From Branchinecta lynchi (taxonomy: Eukaryota; Arthropoda; Branchiopoda; Anostraca; Branchinectidae): a DNA stretch of 64,000 nucleotides. A program made the translations under genes and the position numbers. This document shows positions 41,829-52,060 of this stretch, one piece after another. Under the pieces are notes generated by a model. That model was not told the DNA's origin. It did no database searches and saw only the letters and a list, made by a program, of their open reading frames with translations. Each line of letters begins with the position of its first letter. The stretch's first letter is position 1. The stretch is from NCBI GenBank assembly GCA_023053575.1, contig JAKZAP010000014.1, forward strand, positions 22,780,938 to 22,844,937, given 5' to 3'.

Positions 41829-43942
41829 AATTCTGCGAAATAGTATGGATGGGTATATCTGTTCAGTGGAAAATTAAAATTAAAATAAAAAAATTTAAAA
41901 TTGAAATGAAAAGTAAAATATTAAAACGAAAACTAAGAAATCAAAATGAAAATTAAGAAATTAAAATTAAAATTGAAAAAAAAATCAGCAAGGAATTAAA
42001 ATTAAATTTTAATAGTAATATCTTATTTTAGTTTTGAATTTTCACTTTCTGTTTTAATTTTAATTTTAATGTTTGGTTTGAGTGGGGTGAACCTGATCAG
42101 ACCTGAGCTCGTTATGTGTTCGTTACGGTCTACCGTACGAGGCGTGCACAGCCGGAAAGCACTGTCTAAGGAACCGGGAGCCGTACTTTATGTCCTACGG
42201 GCTACGGAACCGGTAGATATCACGGAAACCAAATCATATGAGCTGCGATTCCCGGATCTGACGTCATTGGCTAACGGAAACTTGTACGTGCTGGCTCCCG
42301 TCCCGGTAGTAATGGAAATAGCTCACGGAAACTTCGTCGTATCAGCTTTTCGTCCGGTAGTCTCACAGAATTATGTACTCAGAAGCTAGGGAGCCGGTAG
42401 TTGATACCGGAAACTGTAAAATTGGAGCTTGTGTTCCGGTAGTGTCTACTCGGAATAGAGAACTCGTGTAATAGTTTGGATGAGAGCTAGGACGCCGGGA
42501 TTTTCACTGTCTTAGAGAAAGGGAAAAAATTCACTACTGGAACCCATATATTCAGAGCTAAGGTATCGATAGCAACAACTATTTCATTGAAAATGACCAG
42601 CTCACAGACACAGATAGCCATATGCTAGGGTTCCGGTAGTGCCAAAACTGAAAGTTACGAACTCACAGACACTTGCCAATATGAACTTGGATTCGGGTAG
42701 CAAATATTATTAATTCAGGGAACCCATCTACGATGGGCTAGGGTCCGGGATAGAAAAAGAGGAACTCACGCAGACATGTCAATATGGACTTAAAGATTCC
42801 AGTAGTAAATATTATCAGTTCCTGGGGTAAGAAACGTCAAGAAGTATCACGCACTACTGGAACCCTAGCCCATGGTAGTTGGATTCCGTTAGCTGTATCG
42901 GACTCGAAGTCCATATATATTGAAACGTGTCCGTGAATTTGTAATTTTCATCTTTGTCACTACCGGAACCCCATCTAGCAGGAGTTGGATTCCGTGAGTT
43001 AAAAATATTCACTTCCGGTTTCCTAGTCTGCTCTGACATGGGTTCGCGAGTTCAAAATTTATTAAATGTTTTGGCACTACCGGAACCCTAGCCCATAGCC
43101 ATCTATGTCCGTGAGCTGGTCGTTTTCAAACAAATAGTTGTTGCTACCGGTACCTGAGCTCTCAATATATGGGTTCCGGTAGTGGATTTTCCCCAGGTTA
43201 TTTTCTCTAATGGTGGGTTTAAACACTGCGTAAAATCCGAGTGTATTTTGAAATCCGAGCGTATTTTACGCACGTTTCGAGCTTGAACAGATTTCTAGCA
43301 ATACCACGTATTTAAATACAAAACGGACCGATTTCTCTAATACTCCGTATTGCTGGAATAGCTCGGATTTTACGCAGTGCGCAAATGGACCATAAGTCAA
43401 TGAAAATCCCGGCATCCTAGCTCTCATCCAAACTATTCTGTGAGTTCCATATGCCATGTAGACACTACCGGAACACAAGCTTCAGTTATATAGTTTCCGG
43501 TATCACATACCGGCTCCCTAGCTTATGAGTACATAATTCCGTGAGACCAAGGTGAGACTACTGGAAGAGAAGCTGGTACGATGAAGTTTCCGTGAGCTAT
43601 TTCCATTACTACCAGAACGGGAGCCAGCACATACAAGTAAACCGTAACGAGCCCGTACCGAGCTCAGGTCTATTGAACAGGTTTACCCCATTCAAACCAA
43701 AAATTTAAAATTAAAAATTAAAAATTAAAACTGAAAATAAAAATAAGATCTTACTATTAAAATTGAACTTTAATTCTTTGCTGATATTTTTTTCAATATT
43801 AATTTTAATTTCTTAATTTTCATTTTCATTTATTATTTTTTTTAAATTTTTTAATTTTCATTTCAATTATTAATTTTAATTTTTTAGTTTTAATTTTTTA
43901 TTGCAGAGATATACCCCTTCAGAACAAAGAAAGCCAGAATTC
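41829..43942. mobile_element. Fold-back element F1, arms about 1 kb
   Basis: The outer arms (GAATTCTG...GGGTATATCT at 41829-41860, its complement at 43910-43942) are followed inward by A/T-rich arms of AAATTAAAATT words (41870-42065 and 43690-43905). GTTTGGTTTGAGTGGGGTGA-like text and GGAACCGGGAGCC come next, then a chain of TTCCGGTAGT motifs. The right half is the reverse complement of the left in the same order, with the centre near 42850. No coding capacity. It resembles Foldback-type or large palindromic elements. Confidence 0.8.
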
Positions 43943-44169
43943 TGTGATTGGTGAGACAAGAAACACTTTATATCTCGCCACTTCTCTGTTTTATGGAAAT
44001 TGCCGTTTCGCCACATAAGCTAAACACTTGACATCTCGGATTCAACCATCGGCAGCTGTGGATTTTACACAAGGAATCTGAAACCTTGTTATGTGTGTTA
44101 AAGAACGGATTATGCGCGATGGGAGTAAAACTCGACGATTGGTAAGAAAAGATGTTCATATGAATCATA

Positions 44170-45400
44170 TGATCTATCCATGTGTCCGAACCGGATTCAG
44201 TCACTGTGGTGTAGTTTGTGGAGGGGTCCCGGAATTTGTACAGGTCACCGAGGTGTCAAATGACTGGAGCGTTTGGACTAAGACACTAAATGTAGGAAAA
44301 TCGTATGCTCTAGCTAGAAGATCCATTTTGGGTCCGAACAGGATCCGACCAGGGGGGGGGGGGGGGGGGGGGGCACGGGAACTCCCCGTAAAGTGCTCAG
44401 ATTTGAGAGAAACTTGGTATTTGATACAAGAAAATACCTCAAGTAATATACCAAACAGAATCAAAGGAGTAGATCGATTCGGATAAAACTTGGAAGGTGT
44501 AAACGTCGTATGTTCTAGATGACCCATTTTGCAGTCCCGGACGGATTTAACCTCAGTGGGAGAAGTTGAAGGGGGTACAGAAAACATTCCGGAATGCTCA
44601 AATTCGAGTGAAACTTGGTGAGTGATAGGAGAAGCCCCGGATGTCTCAGAACCTGATTTGGCCATGGTATTTGGATGTAACCATCGGCGGGTGGTGGTGG
44701 TGGGATGGGGAATGTGGAACCTAGTGACATGCGTAAGTAAGTTGCGAATGGGTGATCCTGTTGAGGTGAAACACAGGTAAGAGAAGATACAGTAAGTGAT
44801 TCATTTATATGTCCGAATCGGATTCGTTCACCATCGGTGGAACTGAACATCTCCGAGTTTTTGTGGGTCGACTAGGGGTTAAACACAAGCGTGTGGAGCG
44901 ATTGGACTGAAAGTCCATAAGCTCAAGAGGACTTATTTTGGGTTCCGGACCGGATTTTTCTGAAAAATGCTCGGCTTTCAGGGAAACTTGATTGTTGACA
45001 AAAGAAAATACCCTAGATGACCTTTTTGTGTGTCCGGAAAGGATCGAGCAGAGTGGAGGAATTGAAGCTGGGATTCAGAAATTTTGCTGCATGCCTGGGG
45101 ATCAAACAGTGTAGCGATTTAGATGAAACGGAGAAGCGGCAAACGTCATATCTCTAGATCTGTTTATGGTTATTGGTCGAATTTGGCCTCGGTGGGGAGA
45201 GTTGGAGGGGATACCGGAAATTCCCAGAAAATACTCAAACTTGGGTGAGTTTTAATGGGTTGTACTAGCAGGTGCCTAGATATCCCATTTCTAGGTCCGA
45301 ACCGTATCTTTCAATGACGGTGGACAATGTGACGATGTCATTCACTTAGTTGTCCCACCTATTTGTTATAAATGTCATATGAGCTCTAGCTCTTGTTTTA
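44170..45400 (+). mobile_element. Family A Helentron-like element, 3' part
   Basis: Modules contain GAAACTTGG boxes and a 22-base G-run at 44352-44373, the longest homopolymer in the window. The 3' terminus AATGTCATATGAGCTC, hairpin partner TAGCTC, then TTGTTTT ends near 45400. The 5' part is absent. It lies about 1 kb upstream of the ECPAS start codon. Confidence 0.7.
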
Positions 45401-46356
45401 GATACACTGCATAATTTAATGGCAAAGTTGTTATGTTTTACGAAGATTAGATCGTCTTGCCCTTGGTTTACACATCTGCGTCATATGCGACACGATGAAA
45501 TCTGGCATTCTCTGAAGACTTTGGGGACAATTTTATTATGGGAATTTTAGGATAACTTCAGATTTTCATCAAGTTCAGATCTGGTTGAATCAAAGTTACC
45601 GAGAAAATATTTGCGTCCCATCATCCAAAGATTGCTGTTTTCCTTCGAGAAAAGTAGAAAACTTTTCGTCAACAAAAATATTTTCCCGCAAAATCGTATG
45701 CGTTTTGTGCTTGTGGCTCAGTTTGTGCCATATTTTGCAAAATGCCTAATTTTGTGCAAAATTGCAACAGGGCGAATCGAGCACTATCGATTTTTTTTTT
45801 AAAATGCACTCCTTCAACCCCAAAAATCCTTGAGTTTTTCCATTAACCTGAGAAAGGGGTGTCGACTAAATTTTAGCCGATTATCTACCGGCCGCGAAGT
45901 TAGACGAATATGTTTTTCGTTTACTAATGACGCTGATTTTCCTTTGAACGGTTTATAAGTGTAACGCTTCAGGCCCCGCGCTAGCCGCTCGGCTCTGTCT
46001 ATGTAAATACAAATATATTCTTCACCATTGATTGATCTAACCGAATTTTCCTATTTCTTTCATTACGTCATGAAGACGTCACGGGCTGAAGTAGTCGGCT
46101 TAAGTTTAGTCAATACCGAAAAAAGGACCGACTTTCGTTTGTCACAGATTGTCACAGTTTGCGGCCAAATGTCACTGGTTCTGTAAAAACAAAAGTGGCA
46201 ACACTGTCCGAGTTACGGAGTGGAATTTAAATCTGTTGAGAAATGCGATTAGTGAACAGTGACTAAACATTAATTGGCTTCAAAGATCGTGTAATTTTGG
46301 TTGACTTGGGCCATTGTATTTTGTTGTGGATTTCAGTTCTACTAAAGCCGTGTGAT
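45401..46356 (+). promoter_or_regulatory. Presumed ECPAS upstream region
   Basis: This is the only sequence without named repeats directly upstream of the ECPAS start codon, so the promoter and 5' untranslated region should be here. No TATA box or initiator is clear. TGTCACAGATTGTCACAG is a short local repeat at about 46140. The call is by position only. Confidence 0.3.
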
Positions 46357-46369
46357 ATGGATGAAAATG
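46357..46369 (+). CDS. ECPAS: ECPAS coding exon 1
   Basis: ATGGATGAAAATG is followed by the donor GTAAGG. The start is chosen because it is the only ATG that joins exon 2 in frame with a good donor. Only 13 coding bases are present. A MITE (AGGGGTATCCAAC) begins six bases after the donor, at 46376. Confidence 0.7.
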
Positions 46370-49300
46370 GTAAGGAGGGGTATCCAACATCAGACAAGAT
46401 TTCAAATTTCCTTCACTTTCAGGATATCTGGCTTAAAAGGAACCAACAAATATAAAAAACATACTAGATTGTAGGTAACTGAATGGTTTACATATTGGAT
46501 AAATAAATTCTGCTTCAATGTTTCTAGATAAAGATATTTTTCTTTTCAAACAAGATCCCTTCATTATAACCTTTCCTCGATCTGACCACAATTGCCTTAA
46601 ACATGATAAAATGATGAAAATCGATAGTCAGGAAATTCCTTATTAAAGTGGCACTATCAGGGGCATCGCGAGCCTTTGTTCTTTGGGGGGGGGGGTGCAC
46701 CTGGTAAAATTGACAAGAATTGGCACCTGATTTTTACTGAATTTATTAGAACAAAACTGTACAAACACAGCGAGTTGCCTTCATGAAGCTACAAGGTAAA
46801 AAATCGCAGAGTTACAAACAAGTTCAAATAGAAAAATAGGCACATTTTCATGCTCTTCGGCTTCTGTTTTTTTTTCATGGATATGCCATCACTAGCCTTT
46901 TACCTTTGGAAGACCTTTCCAGTTTTGGCAACAGGTAACTAAACTGTGTTGCTGCATAGCAACAACGTCGCTAACGGCTGTGCCAATGATTAATTAAGGC
47001 GGTGCAGGCGAAATTTTTTTAATCTGCCTTTTTTTTCTGTCAGCATTTAACTACTTCCCATGCTAATTCTAGCTTTAACATAGTTCAAGCCCCCTAAAAT
47101 TTCAAGCCTCAAATGCAAAATAAGTGAGGCAACCTTTGTCTATCTAGTGAAGACTGCAAAATGCAGCGCAGGCAACATTTTGTGGAAACACTGATGATAA
47201 AAGTGCCTTTCTGCAATCCCAAGATTATCTATTCAACCTAGAGTTGTCTGGCAATCATAGGGGACATCCAGGGTAAAGCAGATACAAAGTTCATTTGTTT
47301 GGAATTTACAGCAAACAAAAGTAGGCTAGTTTTCACGTCAAGAGACGTGCATATTCCTGACAGTAGCGTATATTAGGGGGGGGGGGAGCCCCCACCCCCG
47401 AAATCTTTCAAAAAAGAATTCTTAATTGAAAAACGTGTGCGAAATAGGGCAACAGGGGCATCTTTATCCGAAATTGTCGGAAAAGGAGTTTTTTTTACGG
47501 GAAAAACGTACGTGAAAATACAAATTGAGAAGCTTTTACAGTCTGGTTCAGTACCTGATCTTAGAAACAGTTTTTGAGTCATCGCATGCATGATTACAAG
47601 ATTAAAAGGTGTTTTTTGCACCTACAGGTATTTTTAGTGTTAAAAACGGTCAAAATATGCAAAAAACCGAAAAAATTCGGCCTTCCAACCGATAAGGCTG
47701 CATATTTTCACTGAGCTGTCGCCCCTCCCGAATATAATCCGAATATACGCTACTGATTTCTGAAGTACTGCAATCCTAAAAAGTAAAAAAAATGAACAGC
47801 AACCAGCTGAAGCTACAGTAAATGGTAAAGATCGAAAGCTAAATAGATGCCACTTAAATTACTGAACTGAGTAACTAGGTTGAAGAAAATAATGAATTTG
47901 TAGTATAAAAAAAAAAAAACTCTTTGTAAAACCACCTAAAACAACCGAATTTGGCAAGTCTAGTATTAGAAACGGACTAAAGAAAAATCCTGTGAATTAC
48001 CGTATTCGGTAACAAATCAGAACTAAATGGATCTCATCGAATTTAGTCATGAAATGGACTGACCAAATTATCGAATTCGGTAGAGAATGAGTCAGTCTAG
48101 TACACTAGCCCTTTTTCAGTCATGGTGCACAAACTTTTAGCACCATGCCTAAGTGCTTGAAATTCATGCATGGTATACGGATTCCACAGTGCACACATGA
48201 AGAAGCACAATTTTTATTGGTATTTAGTGTGCAACGATAGAAATTGTGCATTTTCATGTGTGCACTGTATGCTGAAATCCATGCACCATGCATGAATTTC
48301 AAGGTACACTGCTCAAACGTCTAGCACTCAGGCATTGTGCTAGGAATTTGAGACTGAAAAAGGGCTAGTGTACTAGACTGGAATGAGTCCAAATAAACAG
48401 GTTAAATCACCGAATTTATGGAGGGATGGACCGAGTTTGGCGAAACCGATGCAGACTGAACAAAAGTTGGATGAATTACCGTCTTCGGTCACGAATCTGT
48501 TTAATGACCAAATTAAGAAATGGACTGACGAAGCGACCGAATTACCGAATTCGGTAAAGAATGAGACCGAATAAACAGGTTAAATCACTAAATTTACTCA
48601 AGGACGGACCGAATGCGCGAAATCGATGTGGACCAAAGAAAAGTTGGATGAATTATCGAATTCGGTCACGAATCAGAACCAAATGAATCTAATTAATGAC
48701 CGAATTATGAAATGAATTGACCAAATACGATAGAACAGATACGGATTTCAGAAAAGTCCGGTGAATTACCGAATTCCCTAACGAATGGGACCAAATAAAC
48801 AGGTTAAATCACCGAATTTACGAAGGGACAGAGCGAATGCGCTGAAATCTATGCGGAGTGAACAAAAGTTGGATGAATTGAGAATGGCATCACAGCTTAA
48901 TTTGACCTATTGCCCGAAAGGTGGGGGGGCGGGGCGCTGCGCATCCCCCCCCCCTTCCCCCGCCTCTGGACGCCCCTGGGCACTGTCTAGGGAACCGGGA
49001 GCCGTACTTAATGTCTTACGGGTTACAGAACTGGTAGTTCTCACGGAAACCAAACAATATGAGCTGGGATTCCGGGATCTGACGTCATTGGCTAACAGAA
49101 ACTTGTGTGTGCTGGCTCCCGCTCCGGTAGTAGTGGAAATAGCTCACAGAAACTTCATCGCACCATCTTCTCGTCCGGTAGTCTCTCGGAATTGTGTACT
49201 TAGAAGCTAGTGAGCCGGTAGTTGATACTGGAAATTGTATAATGGGAGCTTGTGTTCCAATAGTGTTTACTTGGAATATAGAACTCACAGAATAGTTTGG

Positions 49301-50766
49301 ATGAAAGCTAGGATGCCGGGATTTTCACTGAGTTAGAGAAACATGGGAAAAAATCGACTAACAGGACCCATATATTGAGAGCTAAGGTACCGATAGCAAG
49401 AACTATTTGGTTGAAAATGATCAGCTCAAGGATACAGATGGCTATTCGCTAGGGTTCCGGTAGTGCCAAAACTGAAAGTTACGAACTCACTTGTCTAAAT
49501 AAACTTGGAATCGGGTAGCAAATATTATACTCACGGAACCCATCTCCGATGGGCTAGGGTTCCGGTAAGGCCAACAAATTAAGATTTTTGAACTCATGGA
49601 CCCATGTTAATTCAGACTTGGAGTTCTGGGAGTGAATATTTTTTACTGACAGAACCCATTTCCGATGGGCTAGGGTTCTGCTAGGGCCAACAAATTAAGA
49701 TTTGTTGGCCTTACCGGAACCCTAGCCCATCGGAGATGGGTTCCGTGAGTATAATATTTGCTACCCGATTCCAAGTTTATATAGACAAGTGAGTTCGTAA
49801 CTTTCAGTTTTGGCACTACCGGAACCCTAGCGAATAGCCATCTGAATCCTTGAGCTGATCATTTTCAACCAAATAGTTCTTGCTATCGGTACCTTAGCTC
49901 TCAATATATGGGTCCTGTTAGTCGATTTTTTCCCATGTTTCTCTAAGTCAGTGAAAATCGCGGCATCCTAGCTCTCATCCAAACTATTCTGTGAGTTCTA
50001 TATTCCATGTAAACACTATTGGAACACAAGCTCCCATTATAGAACCCATTTCCGATGGGCTAGGGTTCTGCTAGGGCCAACAAATTAAGATTTTTGAATT
50101 CACGGACCCATGTTAATTCAGACTAGGCGTCCGGGAGTGAATTTATTTTTACTGACGGAACTCAACTCCTATGGGCTAGGGCTCCGGTAGTGCATAAAAA
50201 AACAAAAATGAACTCACAGAGACATGTAAAAATGGACTTCAGTCCGGTAGCAGATATTATCAATGGGTGGAAACTCATGTTCAAATTATGATCACTCTTT
50301 ACTGACACTATACCTGGCAATCCATGGACTAGTCTGTATGCTGACAATTATGGATCTTCTGCCTTCTGTTTTAATCTGTGTTTCTAAATTTTGAAGCAAT
50401 TCTCAAAAAGGTCCTTCTAGTCTACTTATCAGTAGTGACAGTAGTACAGAAACAGTCTATCTATGAATTTGTCTATACAGTCTAGAAACAGTCTATATAA
50501 ATAGAATATTATGTAGTTGTGTCATGTGTTATTTGCATGAATGACGATCCAGTGCTAGCATGTAGAATACAAGCTATTATGGTAGACATTATTATTGTTA
50601 TATATATTTTCCTAACTTTTGAAACCATATTTCAGCAATTCTTGAAAAAGTTCTTCTTCTTATCAGCAGTGCAGAAACAGACGAAAAGTTGGAGAGTCTG
50701 GTGGGAAGGTTTTTGCTGCCAGTGATCCTGAAACTTGATAGTCAGCAGGATGGAATCAGGAAGAAG
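46357..50766 (+). CDS. ECPAS: ECPAS/ECM29 proteasome adaptor gene, first two coding exons
   Basis: ECM29 (ECPAS, KIAA0368) is a large HEAT-repeat protein that binds 26S proteasomes and monitors or disassembles them. Exon 1 (46357-46369) gives MDEN, and exon 2 (50636-50766) gives AILEKVLLLISSAETDEKLE continuing to FLLPVILKLDSQQDGIRKK. This matches the ECM29 N-terminus: human has 'LERVFLRLGHAETDEQL' and then 'FLPPVLLKLSS...GVRKK'. Phases agree (1, then 0) and 48 residues are covered. The rest of the protein, over 1700 residues in human, must lie further to the right. I could not find the next exon, which should begin like 'VMELLVH', within the window. Confidence 0.85.
46376..46610 (+). mobile_element. 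MITE family K, long copy 1
   Basis: It starts AGGGGTATCCAACATC at the intron start of ECPAS. It shares about 220 bases with the reversed copy ending at 59667, for example CTGAATGGTTTACATATTGG and ATATTTTTCTTTTCAAACA. The inner end is not marked by a clear inverted repeat. Confidence 0.7.
46611..46879. other. ECPAS intron 1, G-run and CAGGGGC end
   Basis: CAGGGGCATCGCGAGCC at about 46668, followed by an eleven-base G-run, resembles a hAT-type terminus like those at 1655 and 2935. No partner end or duplication was found. Confidence 0.35.
46880..48960. repeat. Family E repeat with TACCGAATTCGG tandem array
   Basis: The order of motifs follows 11000-12000: CACTAGCCTTTTACCTTTGG, AGGCGAAATTTT, CACGTCAAGAGACGTG at 47336, then from 47950 a degenerate array. 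In the array GAATTACCGAATTCGGTAA, AGGTTAAATCACCGAATTTA and GGACGGACCGAATGCG alternate, over five or more blocks up to 48880. It is interrupted by a hAT-like MITE at 48093-48380. The proline/lysine-rich frames in it are not genes. Confidence 0.65.
48093..48380. mobile_element. hAT-like MITE with 29-bp inverted repeats and 8-bp target duplication
   Basis: The 288-bp element begins CAGTCTAGTACACTAGCC and ends with the exact complement. The inverted repeat is perfect for 29 bases (48093-48121 and 48352-48380). The flanks are GAATGAGT on both sides (48085-48092 and 48381-48388). Most of the interior is also palindromic (GCACCATGC and GAAATTCATGCATGG motifs), so the transcript could form a long hairpin. 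Confidence 0.9.
48975..50330. mobile_element. Fold-back element F2 with secondary duplications
   Basis: The left part repeats F1 (AGGGAACCGGGAGCCGTACTT, GATCTGACGTCATTGGCTAA). A long inverted repeat then runs from about 49236-49583 against 49696-50042 with few mismatches. The spacer at 49595-49695 carries GGGCTAGGGTTCTGCTAGGG, and a further copy of that block follows at 50041-50095. The outer right arm of F1 is missing. It ends about 300 bases before ECPAS exon 2. Confidence 0.8.
50383..50455 (+). pseudogene. Decayed partial duplicate of ECPAS exon 2
   Basis: AATTTTGAAGCAATTCTCAA, then AAGGTCCTTCTAGTC and TTATCAGTAGTG, parallel exon 2 text AGCAATTCTTGAAAAAGTTC and CTTATCAGCAGTG, including part of the preceding intron. 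It has an in-frame stop (TAG) and small indels and lacks the rest of the exon. Confidence 0.55.
50636..50766 (+). CDS. ECPAS: ECPAS coding exon 2
   Basis: The exon is 131 bases between the acceptor CATATTTCAG and the donor AAG|GTGAGT. The diagnostic residues are SSAETDEKLE, FLLPVILKL and GIRKK. It opens in phase 1 and closes in phase 0. A decayed partial copy lies about 230 bases upstream at 50383-50455. Confidence 0.9.
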
Positions 50767-50989
50767 GTGAGTTAAGTAGCATCAGCTCCTGCACATAGCC
50801 TGTTGTTAATTTTTAAGTAATTTTGAGTGTCTGGAAAGGAAAAGTTTGAAAAATTGACATAGGCCACTGTTTAAGAAATTTATAGACTTTGTGTTCTGCA
50901 TTATGTTGTATTTAATGAATCGAAGAAGTTGACAGATAGTATGTTGGGTTATTTTGTTGTCTTAGTGAATTTGTTCATGATATGATATG

Positions 50990-52060
50990 ATATATATTTG
51001 CTTAAAGCCCGAGGGCCATCGCATACAAAACAAAATACAAAACTAATAAAAAAAACAATCATCAACTCTTCTAATAAATCTTATTTACGAAAACTCTTCT
51101 CCATGCTTCCAGCCTATCCGCAAAAACCTTCCAAGCTGCCTAACCCCAAACAAACTTTTCTCCTTAAACTTTTCCACCAACCAACCTTCCCCAAAAATTT
51201 GCTCCCCAAATATTTCAGCACTCAAACCCTTCAGTTCCACACATTCGCACATAAAATGAAACAAATTCTCGTCCCCTTTAAACTTCCCATATATTTTCTC
51301 CGAATCCCCAGGGGGAGGCTATCACTATTTCTAAACCCCAACACTCTTTGGCCTTAGCGTAAAGATAGATCGACGGCTTAGAATCCTTCTCGTGGTGCCA
51401 TTTTAGGATTTGTTGGTCTTGTAGGACCCGTTGAACCACCTTACTTACCTCGCCTTGGGTGGCCCCTGAACCCTGGCCTTCATACCACTTGTCAGATATC
51501 CCGCATTGGTCAAGCATACTTTTTATCTGGAGTGGCCATGAATCACCTGAAGGGTCTCTAAGAGCCTCTAAATACGCAGCTTTTAAAGGTCTTATTTTAG
51601 GTAAACTAATTATTTTTTCCCAAAATCTTACCATCCGGACAAGCCTACTACTACGTAACGAAATAATCCTAGATCACCTTTTAAAACTAAGTTACAACTC
51701 CTCTCTGATAGTTCTAGAACCCGTTTATTTTGCACTACTTCTAACCTAGCACCTGCGTTAAAACCCCACAACTCGGCCCCATAATGCATACACGATGTCA
51801 CGTGTCACGATGTTCGTATCAAAAATTCCTTTATGAAACCTCATGTTCTTTATATCTTTCAAATTACTACGCAGAATACCGTTGACACATCTGTTTCCCT
51901 TCACCAAAACACTAGCCACGTGCTTACCAAACTTACCATTCAATGTTAATTTAACACCCAAATAAATAAATGATTACTTTATTTCTATATCTTTACCATC
52001 CAAACTTACCCTATCCTTATTAGTAATCCTCCCCCCCCCCCCCCTTGCGAAAAACCATCA
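50990..52060 (-). mobile_element. LINE 3' part with ORF2 C-terminal remnants (antisense)
   Basis: On the minus strand the sequence encodes decayed pieces such as MVRFWEKIISLPKIR, YLEALRDPSGDSWPLQIKSM and FGKHVASVLVKGNRCVNGI. The last pieces resemble the usual C-terminal 'CE.E.LKHL.FEC'-type region, but I cannot confirm it. The tail at 50985-51030 (GATATGATATGATATATA, then TTAAAGCCCGAGGGCCATC) is shared with 13380-13420. It probably belongs to the same family as the RT fragments at 60959-64000. Confidence 0.6.

Noticed and set aside
42069..42389. 106-codon frame in fold-back F1, with a similar one at 48785-49210, as a conserved protein
   Set aside because: The similarity is explained by the repeated element. 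The frames are not maintained in the other arm, and they run through a palindrome.
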